Positions 1 to 7,498 of a DNA stretch of 64,000 bases are shown piece after piece (position 1 is the stretch's first letter; each line of letters opens with the position of its first letter). The stretch spans positions 1 to 64,000 of the IMG/VR virus record IMGVR_UViG_3300010371_000030; one strand, given 5' to 3'. The position numbers and the translations under genes were made by a program. The stretch is from a virus. The notes beneath the pieces are model-generated. The model did not search any database and was not told the origin of the DNA. It saw only the letters and a program-made list of their open reading frames with translations.

Positions 1-20
1 CCCCCCCCCCCCCCCCCCCC
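1..20. repeat. Homopolymer run of 20 C at window edge
   Basis: The first 20 bases are all C, followed directly by ordinary sequence. Nothing comparable occurs elsewhere in the window. The most likely explanation is a contig edge formed from poly-G/poly-C sequencing artefacts. A real genome terminus cannot be excluded from sequence alone. Confidence 0.85.
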
Positions 21-70
21 TACGTTGGCGCCTGTTATCCTACCTCATACTACCTTGGGTGCCTGGGTAG

Positions 71-112
71 GAGAAACAACGACGCCCGCGTCGGAGGTCC
101 GACGCGGGCGTC
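71..112 (-). terminator. Rho-independent terminator ending the leftward operon
   Basis: Bases 81-94 and 99-112 form a perfect 14-bp, very GC-rich inverted repeat with a 4-nt loop. Reading leftwards, the stem is followed by GTTGTTTCTC, a short U-rich tract. It lies about 25 bp past the stop of the last leftward gene (137-1201), so it probably ends the long leftward transcript. A second, weaker inverted repeat (TCCTACC at 38-44 with GGTAGGA at 66-72) lies further left. No gene is visible in 21-136. Confidence 0.72.
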
Positions 113-136
113 TGAGGTAGGTGGAAGGGCGGAAGG

Positions 137-1201
137 CTACGCCTTGAGAGCGTCGACAACGTCAGTGACGTCGGGAGCGAGCGCGGCACCGAGGAAAGAG
201 ATGTCCACGCCCTTGATCCCCCTGAAACGCTTCTCCGCCACGGGGATGGGGCTGGCGAAACGAATGAAGGAGCCGTGGACCTCGGTGCCATCGGGCTCCA
301 CGAGCCCCTTCTCCACGAGCTCATCGAGCGCCTTGTGCGCAGCCTTCGGAGCGCCCTCGGAGGTGGTCACGACGTACACCCCGCCCGGCCGACGCTTGCC
401 GCACTTGCGCTTCTTTTCCACCACGAGCGCTTCCGGCCCCACCGGGGCGAAGTCCTTGACCGCCTCCAGCTTCTCTTCGTCTTCCTCGCCGGACATGATG
501 TACTCGATGCGCTCCGGCACGAAGACACCGAACACCTGGGCGTTGGGCATCTCGCCCGTTCCGCCGCACGCGGGGCACATGTGCTTCTCCACCACCAGAT
601 CTGGATCGAACTTGGTCGGCTGGTGGAGCCAGTAGTTGTAGCGCCTGTAGTCCCAGACGTCGTCATCGACCAGCAGGACGTGTCCGCCCGTGCCCGTCTC
701 GACGGACGCCCGCCCCTCACAGATGACGCACGCGGCGTCTCGCTCGTCCAACGTCCTGATCTTGGCCTCGCGCAGCGCGACGTAGCGCCTGTCGCCCTCG
801 GGCGCCATCAGCTCCCATCCGGCGAAGCCAGCCGCCTCGGGCGCGTGGCGCTTGCGAACGCTGTCGATGGCCTCCTGGAGGGCGATACGCTCCACCGCGC
901 GCTTCCGACACTCGGGGCACTCGACGGGGCCGATGCAATGGGCGCAGGCGGTGGTCTCGCCCTCGTCATGGGCCACGAAGATGGCGACGCCCGGCCGCAT
1001 GAGCGCCTTCCCGGCATCGACCGACGGAAGGCGCTTGGAGATGCCCATCTCCACGGCTTCGTCGGTCCAGTCGCCGATGCCGGGGTAACTGTCGCTGCCG
1101 ATCCACATCAGGTAGGCGCTCGTGATGGCCGGCTCGGGCGGCGGCGCGGGCTTCCTCTTGGTCTTGACGGGCTTGGGTGCGACGCTGGTCGTGGTGTCCA
1201 T
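137..1201 (-). CDS. Hypothetical Cys-rich protein with zinc-knuckle-like motifs
   Basis: I do not recognise this 354-aa protein. It opens with a Lys/Pro-rich segment. In the middle it has several cysteine pairs (CAHC, CPEC, CVIC, CPAC followed by GGTG), which resemble the CxxCxGxG repeats of DnaJ-type zinc fingers but are irregular. The C-terminal third (from about residue 255) may form a small separate domain. The ATG at 1201 is preceded by GAGGAG at suitable spacing. It is the last gene before the terminator at 71-112. A role in nucleic-acid or protein binding is only an inference from the cysteines. Confidence 0.75.
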   Translation of the reverse strand: MDTTTSVAPKPVKTKRKPAPPPEPAITSAYLMWIGSDSYPGIGDWTDEAVEMGISKRLPSVDAGKALMRPGVAIFVAHDEGETTACAHCIGPVECPECRKRAVERIALQEAIDSVRKRHAPEAAGFAGWELMAPEGDRRYVALREAKIRTLDERDAACVICEGRASVETGTGGHVLLVDDDVWDYRRYNYWLHQPTKFDPDLVVEKHMCPACGGTGEMPNAQVFGVFVPERIEYIMSGEEDEEKLEAVKDFAPVGPEALVVEKKRKCGKRRPGGVYVVTTSEGAPKAAHKALDELVEKGLVEPDGTEVHGSFIRFASPIPVAEKRFRGIKGVDISFLGAALAPDVTDVVDALKA

Positions 1202-1300
1202 GGCTGGTCTCCTCGCTTCCAGGGAGAGCGTAGCGCGTCCGCTTCCACCCGTCTAGTGGGACGGCCAAAGAACACTGATAACTGTCGTCGGAGGTGGAAG

Positions 1301-1918
1301 CTACTCGGCAGCAGCTTCCTCGGGCTCGCCCTCGGTCGTGAACTTCACGAGCCCGAGGCGTTCCAGGTCGAATTCGTCGATGAGAGCATTGGCACCGACG
1401 TGGCAGCCCAGCTCCTGGTTGAGGATGGCGAGGGTTAGCCCGATGGCCGCGGGCGAGCGCCCGGCGGTCACCTTCTCCAGGATGGTCTTGATCCGAGCAC
1501 GGGCCACCACCACGGCCACGGGCTCGCCTTCCTCGGCCGGCTGGGCTGCCTCGGGCTCCACGATAGCGTTCTTGATCGTGGTCTCCTCGGCCAAGTCGAC
1601 CGTCGGCGGCGGAGGGGGCGGCACTTCCCCGGCCGGAGCGGAGCGCCGAAACCTCCGAACAGGCGGAGGCGCGGCCGGAGGCGGAGGGGCAGCAGGCTCT
1701 GGCAGCTCGGTGGCAGGCTCGGGCTCCTCGGCCGTCGCCTCCGCCTCGGACTCCACGGCGGTCTCTTCGGTCGCGTCCCTGTAGCCGTACTGGGGGCAGT
1801 CGGGATTGCGACAGAAGGCGTACGGGTCCTCAGGCCGGACCTTGGCGCCCTTCTCCATCGACTTGTAGAGCGCGCGGGCGCAGTCGGCGCACTTGGGGTG
1901 GGCGGCATGGACGGTCAT
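1301..1918 (-). CDS. Hypothetical protein: N-terminal zinc ribbon, Pro/Glu-rich linker, helical C-terminus
   Basis: A 205-aa protein in three parts. Residues 1-47 hold CADC and CRNPDC pairs, as in a small zinc ribbon. Residues 50-120 are a low-complexity Glu/Ala/Pro linker with poly-proline runs. The last 70 residues (from about ARARIKTILEKV) look like a compact helical domain ending in an acidic tail. It starts 4 nt after the stop of the upstream gene, consistent with one operon. No family is recognised. The flexible linker between two modules suggests an adaptor protein, which is inference only. Confidence 0.7.
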   Translation of the reverse strand: MTVHAAHPKCADCARALYKSMEKGAKVRPEDPYAFCRNPDCPQYGYRDATEETAVESEAEATAEEPEPATELPEPAAPPPPAAPPPVRRFRRSAPAGEVPPPPPPTVDLAEETTIKNAIVEPEAAQPAEEGEPVAVVVARARIKTILEKVTAGRSPAAIGLTLAILNQELGCHVGANALIDEFDLERLGLVKFTTEGEPEEAAAE

Positions 1919-1922
1919 GGCG

Positions 1923-2201
1923 TCACCTGAGCTCGATGGCGATCACGGTCATGAGCGGGATGGTGTCCGACGGATCGCCATTGAGCTCGATGTCCGTGAT
2001 GACGTTCTGCTTACGGTTGTTGTACCTGATCTCACGCATGTGGATCGCAGTCAGCTTACCGCCGCGCACCACACCGTCGGACGTCTCCAGGTTCACGTAC
2101 TTGCCGACGCCGTTGGCGATGTCGTTGAGCCAGCCGGCCACGTTCGGGTCCGGGCGGGCGACGGACACGCTTGCGCCCGCCTGGTGGTTATTCGCTGCCA
2201 T
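1923..2201 (-). CDS. Small protein with possible Sm/LSm-like beta fold
   Basis: A 92-aa protein. I chose the ATG at 2201 because it overlaps the 3' end of the upstream gene (stop at 2188-2190) by 14 nt, whereas the longer frame would run far into it. The C-terminal 60 residues alternate hydrophobic and polar residues in the pattern of a short beta-barrel (YVNLETSDG, then GGKLTAIHMREIRY, then a final strand MTVIAIEL). This resembles the Sm1/Sm2 pattern of LSm/Hfq-like proteins, but it is a fold impression and not a firm match. The function is unknown. Confidence 0.6.
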   Translation of the reverse strand: MAANNHQAGASVSVARPDPNVAGWLNDIANGVGKYVNLETSDGVVRGGKLTAIHMREIRYNNRKQNVITDIELNGDPSDTIPLMTVIAIELR

Positions 2202-2397
2202 CGTCTTTCCCCTGTTTCTTCCAGCACTCTTCCGAGCAGTGCGACTTATGTTTTGGAACCCAGTTACCACACGGGCACTGGGACTGTCGGAAGATGGAGA
2301 GCCCGTCCTTGACTCTGTTGAACAGAGTGCGCTCCGCCCCCGTCATGTAGGGCAGCTCCGGATTGAGCTTGAGCCACGAAGTGTGAATGATTCCCAT
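2188..2397 (-). CDS. Small zinc-finger-like protein
   Basis: A 69-aa protein whose C-terminal half has CPCG, then HKSHCSEEC, a compact Cys/His cluster typical of a single treble-clef or zinc-ribbon module. The rest is unremarkable. Its 3' end overlaps the next gene (start at 2201). It belongs to a run of small Cys-rich proteins at the left end of the operon. No family assignment is possible by eye; DNA or protein binding is inferred from the metal site. Confidence 0.6.
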   Translation of the reverse strand: MGIIHTSWLKLNPELPYMTGAERTLFNRVKDGLSIFRQSQCPCGNWVPKHKSHCSEECWKKQGKDDGSE

Positions 2398-2471
2398 CGT
2401 CCAAACGTCCCAATCGCCCCAATAGGGTAACGCGCGATTGGCGCGGACGGAAGGTCAAACGGGGCAACCGA

Positions 2472-3443
2472 CTACGATTGCCCCATAGACATCAAAGCGT
2501 ACAGTTCCGCAGGCGCCGCCAGCGACTGGAACTTGTACTTGCGAAGATGTTCCAGAACATCTCTCTGGCTCGCCTTCCCCGGAAGGCGCTCCACAGGAAG
2601 GTCGGTGCGTACCTGCGACACCTTGTAGTACAGAATCACATCGAGCGCGGCGGCGGCGACGAGCGCACGGAGGCGTGGCGTCAGCGGCCATCCTTCATCC
2701 TCGTTGATCGCCGCACGAAGCACCTTGTTCAGGCTACCATAGTGGTTGACGAGAGTCACGCCGGACTTCTTGCCAATGCCGTGGACGCCAGGCAAGTTAT
2801 CCTTGCCTCCGACGAGCGCCTTGAGCGCCGCCATCTGTTCCGGGGCGACGCCATGCTTGGCGATGACTTCCTCCGGCGTGTAGATGTGGTCGCTGACGCC
2901 CTTGCTCTTGCCGCCACCCTTGAACTTCTGCTCCGGAGCGACCACGGACACCGAGCCTTCACGCACCAGTTGGCGAAGGTCGGAGTCACCGCTGTAGATG
3001 TAGACCGTCTCGCCTTTGCCCGCCCACTTCGTCGCAAGGTGGCCAACCACGTCGTCGCCTTCACACCCCACGCCCATGTACTGCTCGACGCCCATCGACA
3101 CGAGCACCTGCTTGAGACGCTCCTCCTGGCCGATCATCTCGCGGATGAACTCCAGACGCTCTGCGTCCATCTCTTCGTCCTTGCCCTTGTATGACGGGTA
3201 CAAATCGAATCGGAAGTTGCGAGGGCGTGGGCGACCGTCGGCGCGCTTGCCGTGTTGCCCCTCCCAAGTCACGGCGACCCTGCCGCCGTACTTGGCGTGG
3301 ACTCGAATGGCGACGCTGAGGAAGCCATACATGCCTCCGGTCGGAACATCCTCGCCATCCAGCTCCACGGACAAGTCCGAGTGCGCGTCAGCTGTACGCC
3401 ATAGCAAGTGGCGGCCATCGATGATGAGACGGTTACACCTCAT
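2472..3443 (-). CDS. 5'-3' exonuclease / flap endonuclease (FEN/PolA-type)
   Basis: A 323-aa protein that should remove RNA primers and 5' flaps on the lagging strand, as T4 RNase H and the PolA 5' nuclease do. The PIN/FEN metal residues are visible: D9 in LIIDGRHLLW, the CEGDD cluster at 128-131, and SGDSDL at 152-156. A helix-3-turn-helix DNA-binding motif follows at 211-228 (VGGKDNLPGVHGIGKK). It has no polymerase domain, so it is a stand-alone nuclease. Its ATG overlaps the upstream stop by 11 nt. It lies in the recombination and repair block downstream of the RuvC-like gene. Confidence 0.87.
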   Translation of the reverse strand: MRCNRLIIDGRHLLWRTADAHSDLSVELDGEDVPTGGMYGFLSVAIRVHAKYGGRVAVTWEGQHGKRADGRPRPRNFRFDLYPSYKGKDEEMDAERLEFIREMIGQEERLKQVLVSMGVEQYMGVGCEGDDVVGHLATKWAGKGETVYIYSGDSDLRQLVREGSVSVVAPEQKFKGGGKSKGVSDHIYTPEEVIAKHGVAPEQMAALKALVGGKDNLPGVHGIGKKSGVTLVNHYGSLNKVLRAAINEDEGWPLTPRLRALVAAAALDVILYYKVSQVRTDLPVERLPGKASQRDVLEHLRKYKFQSLAAPAELYALMSMGQS

Positions 3444-3792
3444 GGCGCTTGTCTCCGGGCAGCGGAACGTAGTGGGCGATGCCGTGGATCTCCTCCCTCC
3501 ACCACCGCTTCCCTCGGTTGTTCTCGCTGTACCATCGTTGACGCTCGATAGGGCACGCCGGAGCCTCGCCCCGGGCGCGCCACTTGGCCTCGATACGGAA
3601 CCACTCCGCCAGCGCCGGATTGGCAGGCGCCTTCGGGTCGCAGCCGGGGCACCCGAGCCGGTGGTGAATGTCGTCCACCAGCCCGTGTGTGTAATACATG
3701 AACTCCAGCTGGCCCATCTTGGCCATGTCGTCGGTGTACTCGGTGATCCCGATGGCCGACGAGTGCTTGCTGACGGGCTTGTCCGAGTGCAT
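3433..3792 (-). CDS. Hypothetical protein, 119 aa
   Basis: The start is placed at 3792 because the upstream stop and this ATG form a TGATG overlap. The longer open frame upstream is only a shadow of the neighbouring gene. The protein has a CPGC pair near residue 45 followed by a basic and aromatic-rich part (about ERQRWYSENNRGKRWW). The sequence looks soluble and possibly nucleic-acid binding. I recognise no family. It overlaps the exonuclease start by 11 nt, so it is probably translated together with it. Confidence 0.65.
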   Translation of the reverse strand: MHSDKPVSKHSSAIGITEYTDDMAKMGQLEFMYYTHGLVDDIHHRLGCPGCDPKAPANPALAEWFRIEAKWRARGEAPACPIERQRWYSENNRGKRWWREEIHGIAHYVPLPGDKRHEV

Positions 3793-4103
3793 CAGCTTGC
3801 CCGTCGGCGGATGTCCAGCGGCGACCGCCTCTTGGCCTTGGCCAGAGCGGGTCCGCCCGGCTTCTTTTCGGGCTCCATCGTGCTGCCGCACTTCAGACAT
3901 CGGTCTAGCCTCTCAGGGTTTCGATGGTGGGAACAGCTAGCCTGGATCGTCTGAATCTCGATCAGCAGGCGTTGGACTTCGCCCTCTTCACGCTCGATGT
4001 CTCGGTGGCTGGCTTGCCCGAGTGGAAGCAGACGCCGCGCCTCCGCCAAGCGTCGCTCCGCCAGTCCAAGATCACGAACCAACTCCCAAGTGTTCGCCGC
4101 CAT
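3792..4103 (-). CDS. Small coiled-coil protein with Cys cluster
   Basis: A 103-aa protein. Residues 5-55 are strongly helical and charged, with heptad-like leucine spacing (LVRDLGLAERRLAEARRLL, then EVQRLLIEIQTI), indicating a coiled coil. A metal-binding-like cluster follows (CSHHRNPERLDRCLKCG), then a basic Pro/Arg tail. Stop and next start overlap as TGATG at 3792. It may be an accessory factor for the nearby nucleases. Its function is not known. Confidence 0.65.
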   Translation of the reverse strand: MAANTWELVRDLGLAERRLAEARRLLPLGQASHRDIEREEGEVQRLLIEIQTIQASCSHHRNPERLDRCLKCGSTMEPEKKPGGPALAKAKRRSPLDIRRRAS

Positions 4104-4148
4104 CGGAAGTCTCCTGGGCTTCCGTAACGGACGGACTCAAGGGCGCTG

Positions 4149-4871
4149 TCAAGTCTCGCGGCAGATCCACTCACGCGAGAGAAGCGACGTTGGATATGTC
4201 GCCGTAACTCGGTTGAACACCTGGATCTCTTTCGGCTGGAGCTGGTCCAGGCGGATGATGCCGAAGCGCAGCAACACCTCCGTCCAGACGAGCACGGCGA
4301 TGGTGTACGCGTCGGCCAAGTCTTCCGACGTCCGCCGGGATGGATGCTTGCCCGTCTGAGGACCGTTGTATGCTCCGAAGTCCCACCCCCAACGGTCGGC
4401 AACGGCGGCTTCGATTGCGTCCTTGGGCGCTCCGCCGTTGAACGTCGCGAACATCTTCACGCTTACCGGATCGTGCAGCCGGAAGTGAACGCCCCTCTTC
4501 CACAGGAGCATCCTCGCCATGCCACCCACTTCACCGAGCTGATGAGCGCCTTGCCCTTCGTGCAACGCATAGTCTTCCACGCCCACGTAGTCAGGACCGG
4601 AAGCGAGCGGGACGCTGTCGAGCCACTCTTCAATCCACGCCAGACGCTTCATCGCCTTGGTGTGCTTGTCCGCCTTGCCGTCCAACGTCAATCGGTAGCC
4701 GATGCCATGGCACCTGCTAGCAGAGCCGGCTTGGTCGGTGTAGTACCAGAAGGTGTCGAGCGCTCCGTTGCGAAGTTGAACGACGGCTCCGTGGTTGAGA
4801 GATAGGTCCATGCCTTGGACTACAACGTCGCCGTCAACGTCGATGGCGGTCACGTTCAGGACTTCGCTCAC
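4149..4871 (-). CDS. ruvC: RuvC-like Holliday-junction resolvase (RNase H fold)
   Basis: A 240-aa protein with the acidic layout of RuvC-type resolvases: D22 in MDLSLN at the end of the first strand, E99 in VGVEDYAL, a conserved-type segment around HDPVSVKMF and GGAPKDAI (about 133-153), and a C-terminal EDLADAYTIAVL with D184 and D187. It probably cuts branched replication or recombination intermediates before packaging, replacing T4 gp49. The start is GTG at 4871, which overlaps the stop of the preceding 56-aa gene as GTGA. It follows gp46/gp47 homologues, as expected for a recombination operon. The exact third and fourth acidic residues are by-eye assignments. Confidence 0.78.
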   Translation of the reverse strand: MSEVLNVTAIDVDGDVVVQGMDLSLNHGAVVQLRNGALDTFWYYTDQAGSASRCHGIGYRLTLDGKADKHTKAMKRLAWIEEWLDSVPLASGPDYVGVEDYALHEGQGAHQLGEVGGMARMLLWKRGVHFRLHDPVSVKMFATFNGGAPKDAIEAAVADRWGWDFGAYNGPQTGKHPSRRTSEDLADAYTIAVLVWTEVLLRFGIIRLDQLQPKEIQVFNRVTATYPTSLLSREWICRET

Positions 4872-5038
4872 AGGTCATTCTCCGGGCAAGCGGGGTTGAG
4901 GCACTCATACGTGACGATGTCGGCGTCGCTCTCTCCATCTCCGCTTACGGCACCGTTGGGATGCTCGTCATCGAGCGTGACGCTGATCTCTCGCGTGATC
5001 GTCTCGTTGAGCACTTGCCCGCACGTCTCGCAACGCAT
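4868..5038 (-). CDS. 56-aa zinc-ribbon protein between gp46 and RuvC
   Basis: A short gene of 56 residues. The N-terminus reads MRCETCGQVLNE and the C-terminus ends with YECLNPACPENDL, giving two Cys pairs (CxxC and CxxxxC) about 40 residues apart, as in a zinc ribbon. Its ATG overlaps the gp46 stop (TGATG at 5036-5040) and its TGA overlaps the RuvC GTG start (GTGA at 4868-4871). This seamless coupling on both sides strongly supports a real gene. The function is unknown; a partner of the SMC-like nuclease or the resolvase is plausible. Confidence 0.75.
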   Translation of the reverse strand: MRCETCGQVLNETITREISVTLDDEHPNGAVSGDGESDADIVTYECLNPACPENDL

Positions 5039-6933
5039 CACGCCACCTCCAGCGTTGACACGCCATCCTTCTTCACGACTGTGATCGCTCGCTCGAACAC
5101 CTCAGCAACGTCTTGCTCGTGGCTGACGACGAAGATGGAGCCACGACGCGAACGAAGCGAGTGAAGCAAGTGGAGTACGCGCTGACGCCCCTCGGCATCG
5201 AGTCCGTCAAGACACTCATCGAGGCAAAGCAAGTCGATGAACGCACCTTCACGAGAGCAAGCGAGATCCATCAGCGCGAAGTCAGTAGCCACGGACATCT
5301 TCTTGAACTGCCCTCCGCTCGGAGGATAACCGTCCACTCCCTCGATGCTCCAGTTGATGCCGATCTCATCTCGATACTCGCCCTTGGCCTTGAGCTCTCG
5401 TTGGGTGCTGAACGTCATCGTGATGTCGCCATCGGCGAGCACTTCCAAGTAGTGGTTCGCGCGCTCGGTGAGATACGGCATCCACTTGTCGAGTGCGAAC
5501 GAGGGCAACCCAGTCGGGCCGAAGCCGCGCATCCAGAACTCAAAGTGAGCTCGTCTGTTCGTGACGGCATCCAACTCCGCTTGCGTCGTCTCGATGAGCG
5601 CGTTGAGCTCATCGACGCGAGCACGCGCGGTCTCCAACCGAGACGTATGTGGATTGGTCTCTGCCGCGATGGACTTCGCTTCATCCAACTTCGCTCTTGC
5701 CGAGGCGGCGACGACATCGACACGACGGCCGTGATCGCGACCTTCGTTCAACTCATCAAGAGCGTTGGCGATCAAGTCATCGTGACGTCTGACTTCGCGT
5801 GAGGCTCGCCGGGCTGCGTCGCGCCTCTTGAACTCATCGGCAAGTGACGCGCGAGCAACGCTCAACCGCTTGCTCGCGTCATGCCACTCATCGGTCTTGG
5901 TCTCAAAGTCAGCGCGCATCTGAACGACGTGCTCATGCGCCGTGCTACCCTCCGCGAGAGAGCTGGAGCAAGTCGGGCACGTGCTCTCGCCCTCCAACGC
6001 AGCCAGACGTTCATCGATGCTCTGCGCCTCACGCTCTGCCGTGCGCACTTCCACGTCGATGTCGTTGACTCGCTCCTGGAGCGTAGTGATCGAAGCCTCG
6101 ATGGCGTCGATGCCCGATGCTGACTTGGAGCGCTCCGCACGCTCGCTTCGGAGCGAAGCCAATCGCGTCTCGATGTCGTCCAAGTCGGGCGCACTCGCGC
6201 GGAGCGTCTTAGCTTCCGTCAGGAAGGCACGAGCGCTCTCCCGGGCGGCGACCACTCGGTCACGACGTTCATCGTCCCAGGCGCTGGTCTCTGCCTCCAG
6301 CCCATCCAAGTCGATCTCATCGACACGAGCCCGATACGTCGCGAGGGTTGCCGACAGCGATGACTCCGACCGTTTGAGGTCAAGGTTCTGCTCCTTGGTC
6401 CACGCGTGGCAGACACCGTAGATGTTCGTGCGGAGGATGCGTTGAAGAACTTCCTTGCGCTGGGCGTCAGTCACTTCCGGCTCTGCGAAGCGCTTGTTGT
6501 CGCGCTGAGCATACATGGAGGTGTTCCTGAACGCTTGGAAGTCGATTCCAAGCAGCTCGTTGATTCGCGCTTGAAGCTCGGTCCTGCTCCCGTCTTGTAG
6601 AGCACCGTCACGGTAGAGCCGGAGGCGAGGCGCGCCCTTTCGACGATCACGCTCCCATCGCCACGACGTCTCTCCGTCCGTCGCCTCTACCTTCGCGCTC
6701 GCGCACTTGGTACCCAAGCGGATGATCTTGTCAGGGTCCTCATCGTCGATAGTCTCACCGTACAACGCCCACGTGATGACCTTGAAGACGTTGGACTTGC
6801 CTGAGCCGTTGCTCTTGGCCGCCTCGGAGTCACAGTTGTGACCGCCGATCCATACCAGCCCCTGGCGATGGAGAGGCATCTCCAGTCGCTCGAATGAGCA
6901 GGCGTTAGTCGCGGTGACCGAAAGCAGATCCAT
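5038..6933 (-). CDS. Recombination nuclease ATPase subunit (T4 gp46 / SbcC / Rad50-like)
   Basis: A 631-aa SMC-type ATPase that works with the gp47/SbcD-like nuclease to resect DNA ends. The start at 6933 (MDLLSVTATN) places the usual first strand at the N-terminus. The Walker A motif is at about 41-48 (SNGSGKSN). Long coiled-coil arms flank a CPTC zinc-hook turn. The C-terminal lobe has a signature-type segment (PPSGGQFKK), Walker B LLCLDE with a following D-loop (LDGLD), and a switch His in VVSHEQD. The order gp47, small gene, gp46 resembles T4-like operons. It overlaps both neighbouring genes. Confidence 0.92.
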   Translation of the reverse strand: MDLLSVTATNACSFERLEMPLHRQGLVWIGGHNCDSEAAKSNGSGKSNVFKVITWALYGETIDDEDPDKIIRLGTKCASAKVEATDGETSWRWERDRRKGAPRLRLYRDGALQDGSRTELQARINELLGIDFQAFRNTSMYAQRDNKRFAEPEVTDAQRKEVLQRILRTNIYGVCHAWTKEQNLDLKRSESSLSATLATYRARVDEIDLDGLEAETSAWDDERRDRVVAARESARAFLTEAKTLRASAPDLDDIETRLASLRSERAERSKSASGIDAIEASITTLQERVNDIDVEVRTAEREAQSIDERLAALEGESTCPTCSSSLAEGSTAHEHVVQMRADFETKTDEWHDASKRLSVARASLADEFKRRDAARRASREVRRHDDLIANALDELNEGRDHGRRVDVVAASARAKLDEAKSIAAETNPHTSRLETARARVDELNALIETTQAELDAVTNRRAHFEFWMRGFGPTGLPSFALDKWMPYLTERANHYLEVLADGDITMTFSTQRELKAKGEYRDEIGINWSIEGVDGYPPSGGQFKKMSVATDFALMDLACSREGAFIDLLCLDECLDGLDAEGRQRVLHLLHSLRSRRGSIFVVSHEQDVAEVFERAITVVKKDGVSTLEVA

Positions 6934-7498
6934 ACGCACCCACCTGGATGACTTCACGTCCGGAGATGACGGCGCTGCGATGACGTGACTTCTGTTCCTC
7001 AACCCACATCGCGTCGGTGACGTTGAATTGGAAGTCAGCCCTGGTGGCTCGCAGCGAGATGTTGAGAGCACGACCCTTCATTGGGTCGACTCCATAGGCT
7101 CGCTCGATGTCACGTGACCACAGCGTGATGATCTGTGCGAGGCGGTTCTTCAGCTGGTTCCACGATGGAGACGTGGGGTGGAAAAACTCCGTTGGAAAGA
7201 CGATGCTGCCGTTGATCTCCTTCAGCACGGACTTAACATCCACGAGCAACGGGCCCGCGTGTGACATCAGCTTCCAAAGGCTCGGGTCCATCGACGCTTC
7301 AAGAGCGTCGTACTCATCGGCGCGGCGTCTGTATTCCTCCTCACGCTCAGCTGCCGTCGTGAACCTTGCCGCGAACGTCGTTGTCTCGGTCGGCAGCCGC
7401 AGCGACGGCTCCCGAACGAACAGCACCGGGGAAGAGGCGCCCGGACTCGCGATGTCTGGCCCCCGCTCGAAACGTCGGCGCATCTCATCGAGCTTCAT
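6905..7498 (-). CDS. Hypothetical protein with N-terminal EMRRRF motif, between gp47 and gp46
   Basis: A 197-aa protein of unknown function placed between the two subunits of the Rad50/Mre11-type nuclease and overlapping both (ATGA at 7495-7498; 29-nt overlap with gp46). The N-terminus (MKLDEMRRRFERG) matches the start of the protein at 16310-17161 (MPSLEEMRRRFAPG), while the rest of the two proteins does not look alike. A charged helical stretch lies at about 48-70. A shared docking peptide for a common replisome or recombination partner is an inference. Confidence 0.7.
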   Translation of the reverse strand: MKLDEMRRRFERGPDIASPGASSPVLFVREPSLRLPTETTTFAARFTTAAEREEEYRRRADEYDALEASMDPSLWKLMSHAGPLLVDVKSVLKEINGSIVFPTEFFHPTSPSWNQLKNRLAQIITLWSRDIERAYGVDPMKGRALNISLRATRADFQFNVTDAMWVEEQKSRHRSAVISGREVIQVGAYGSAFGHRD

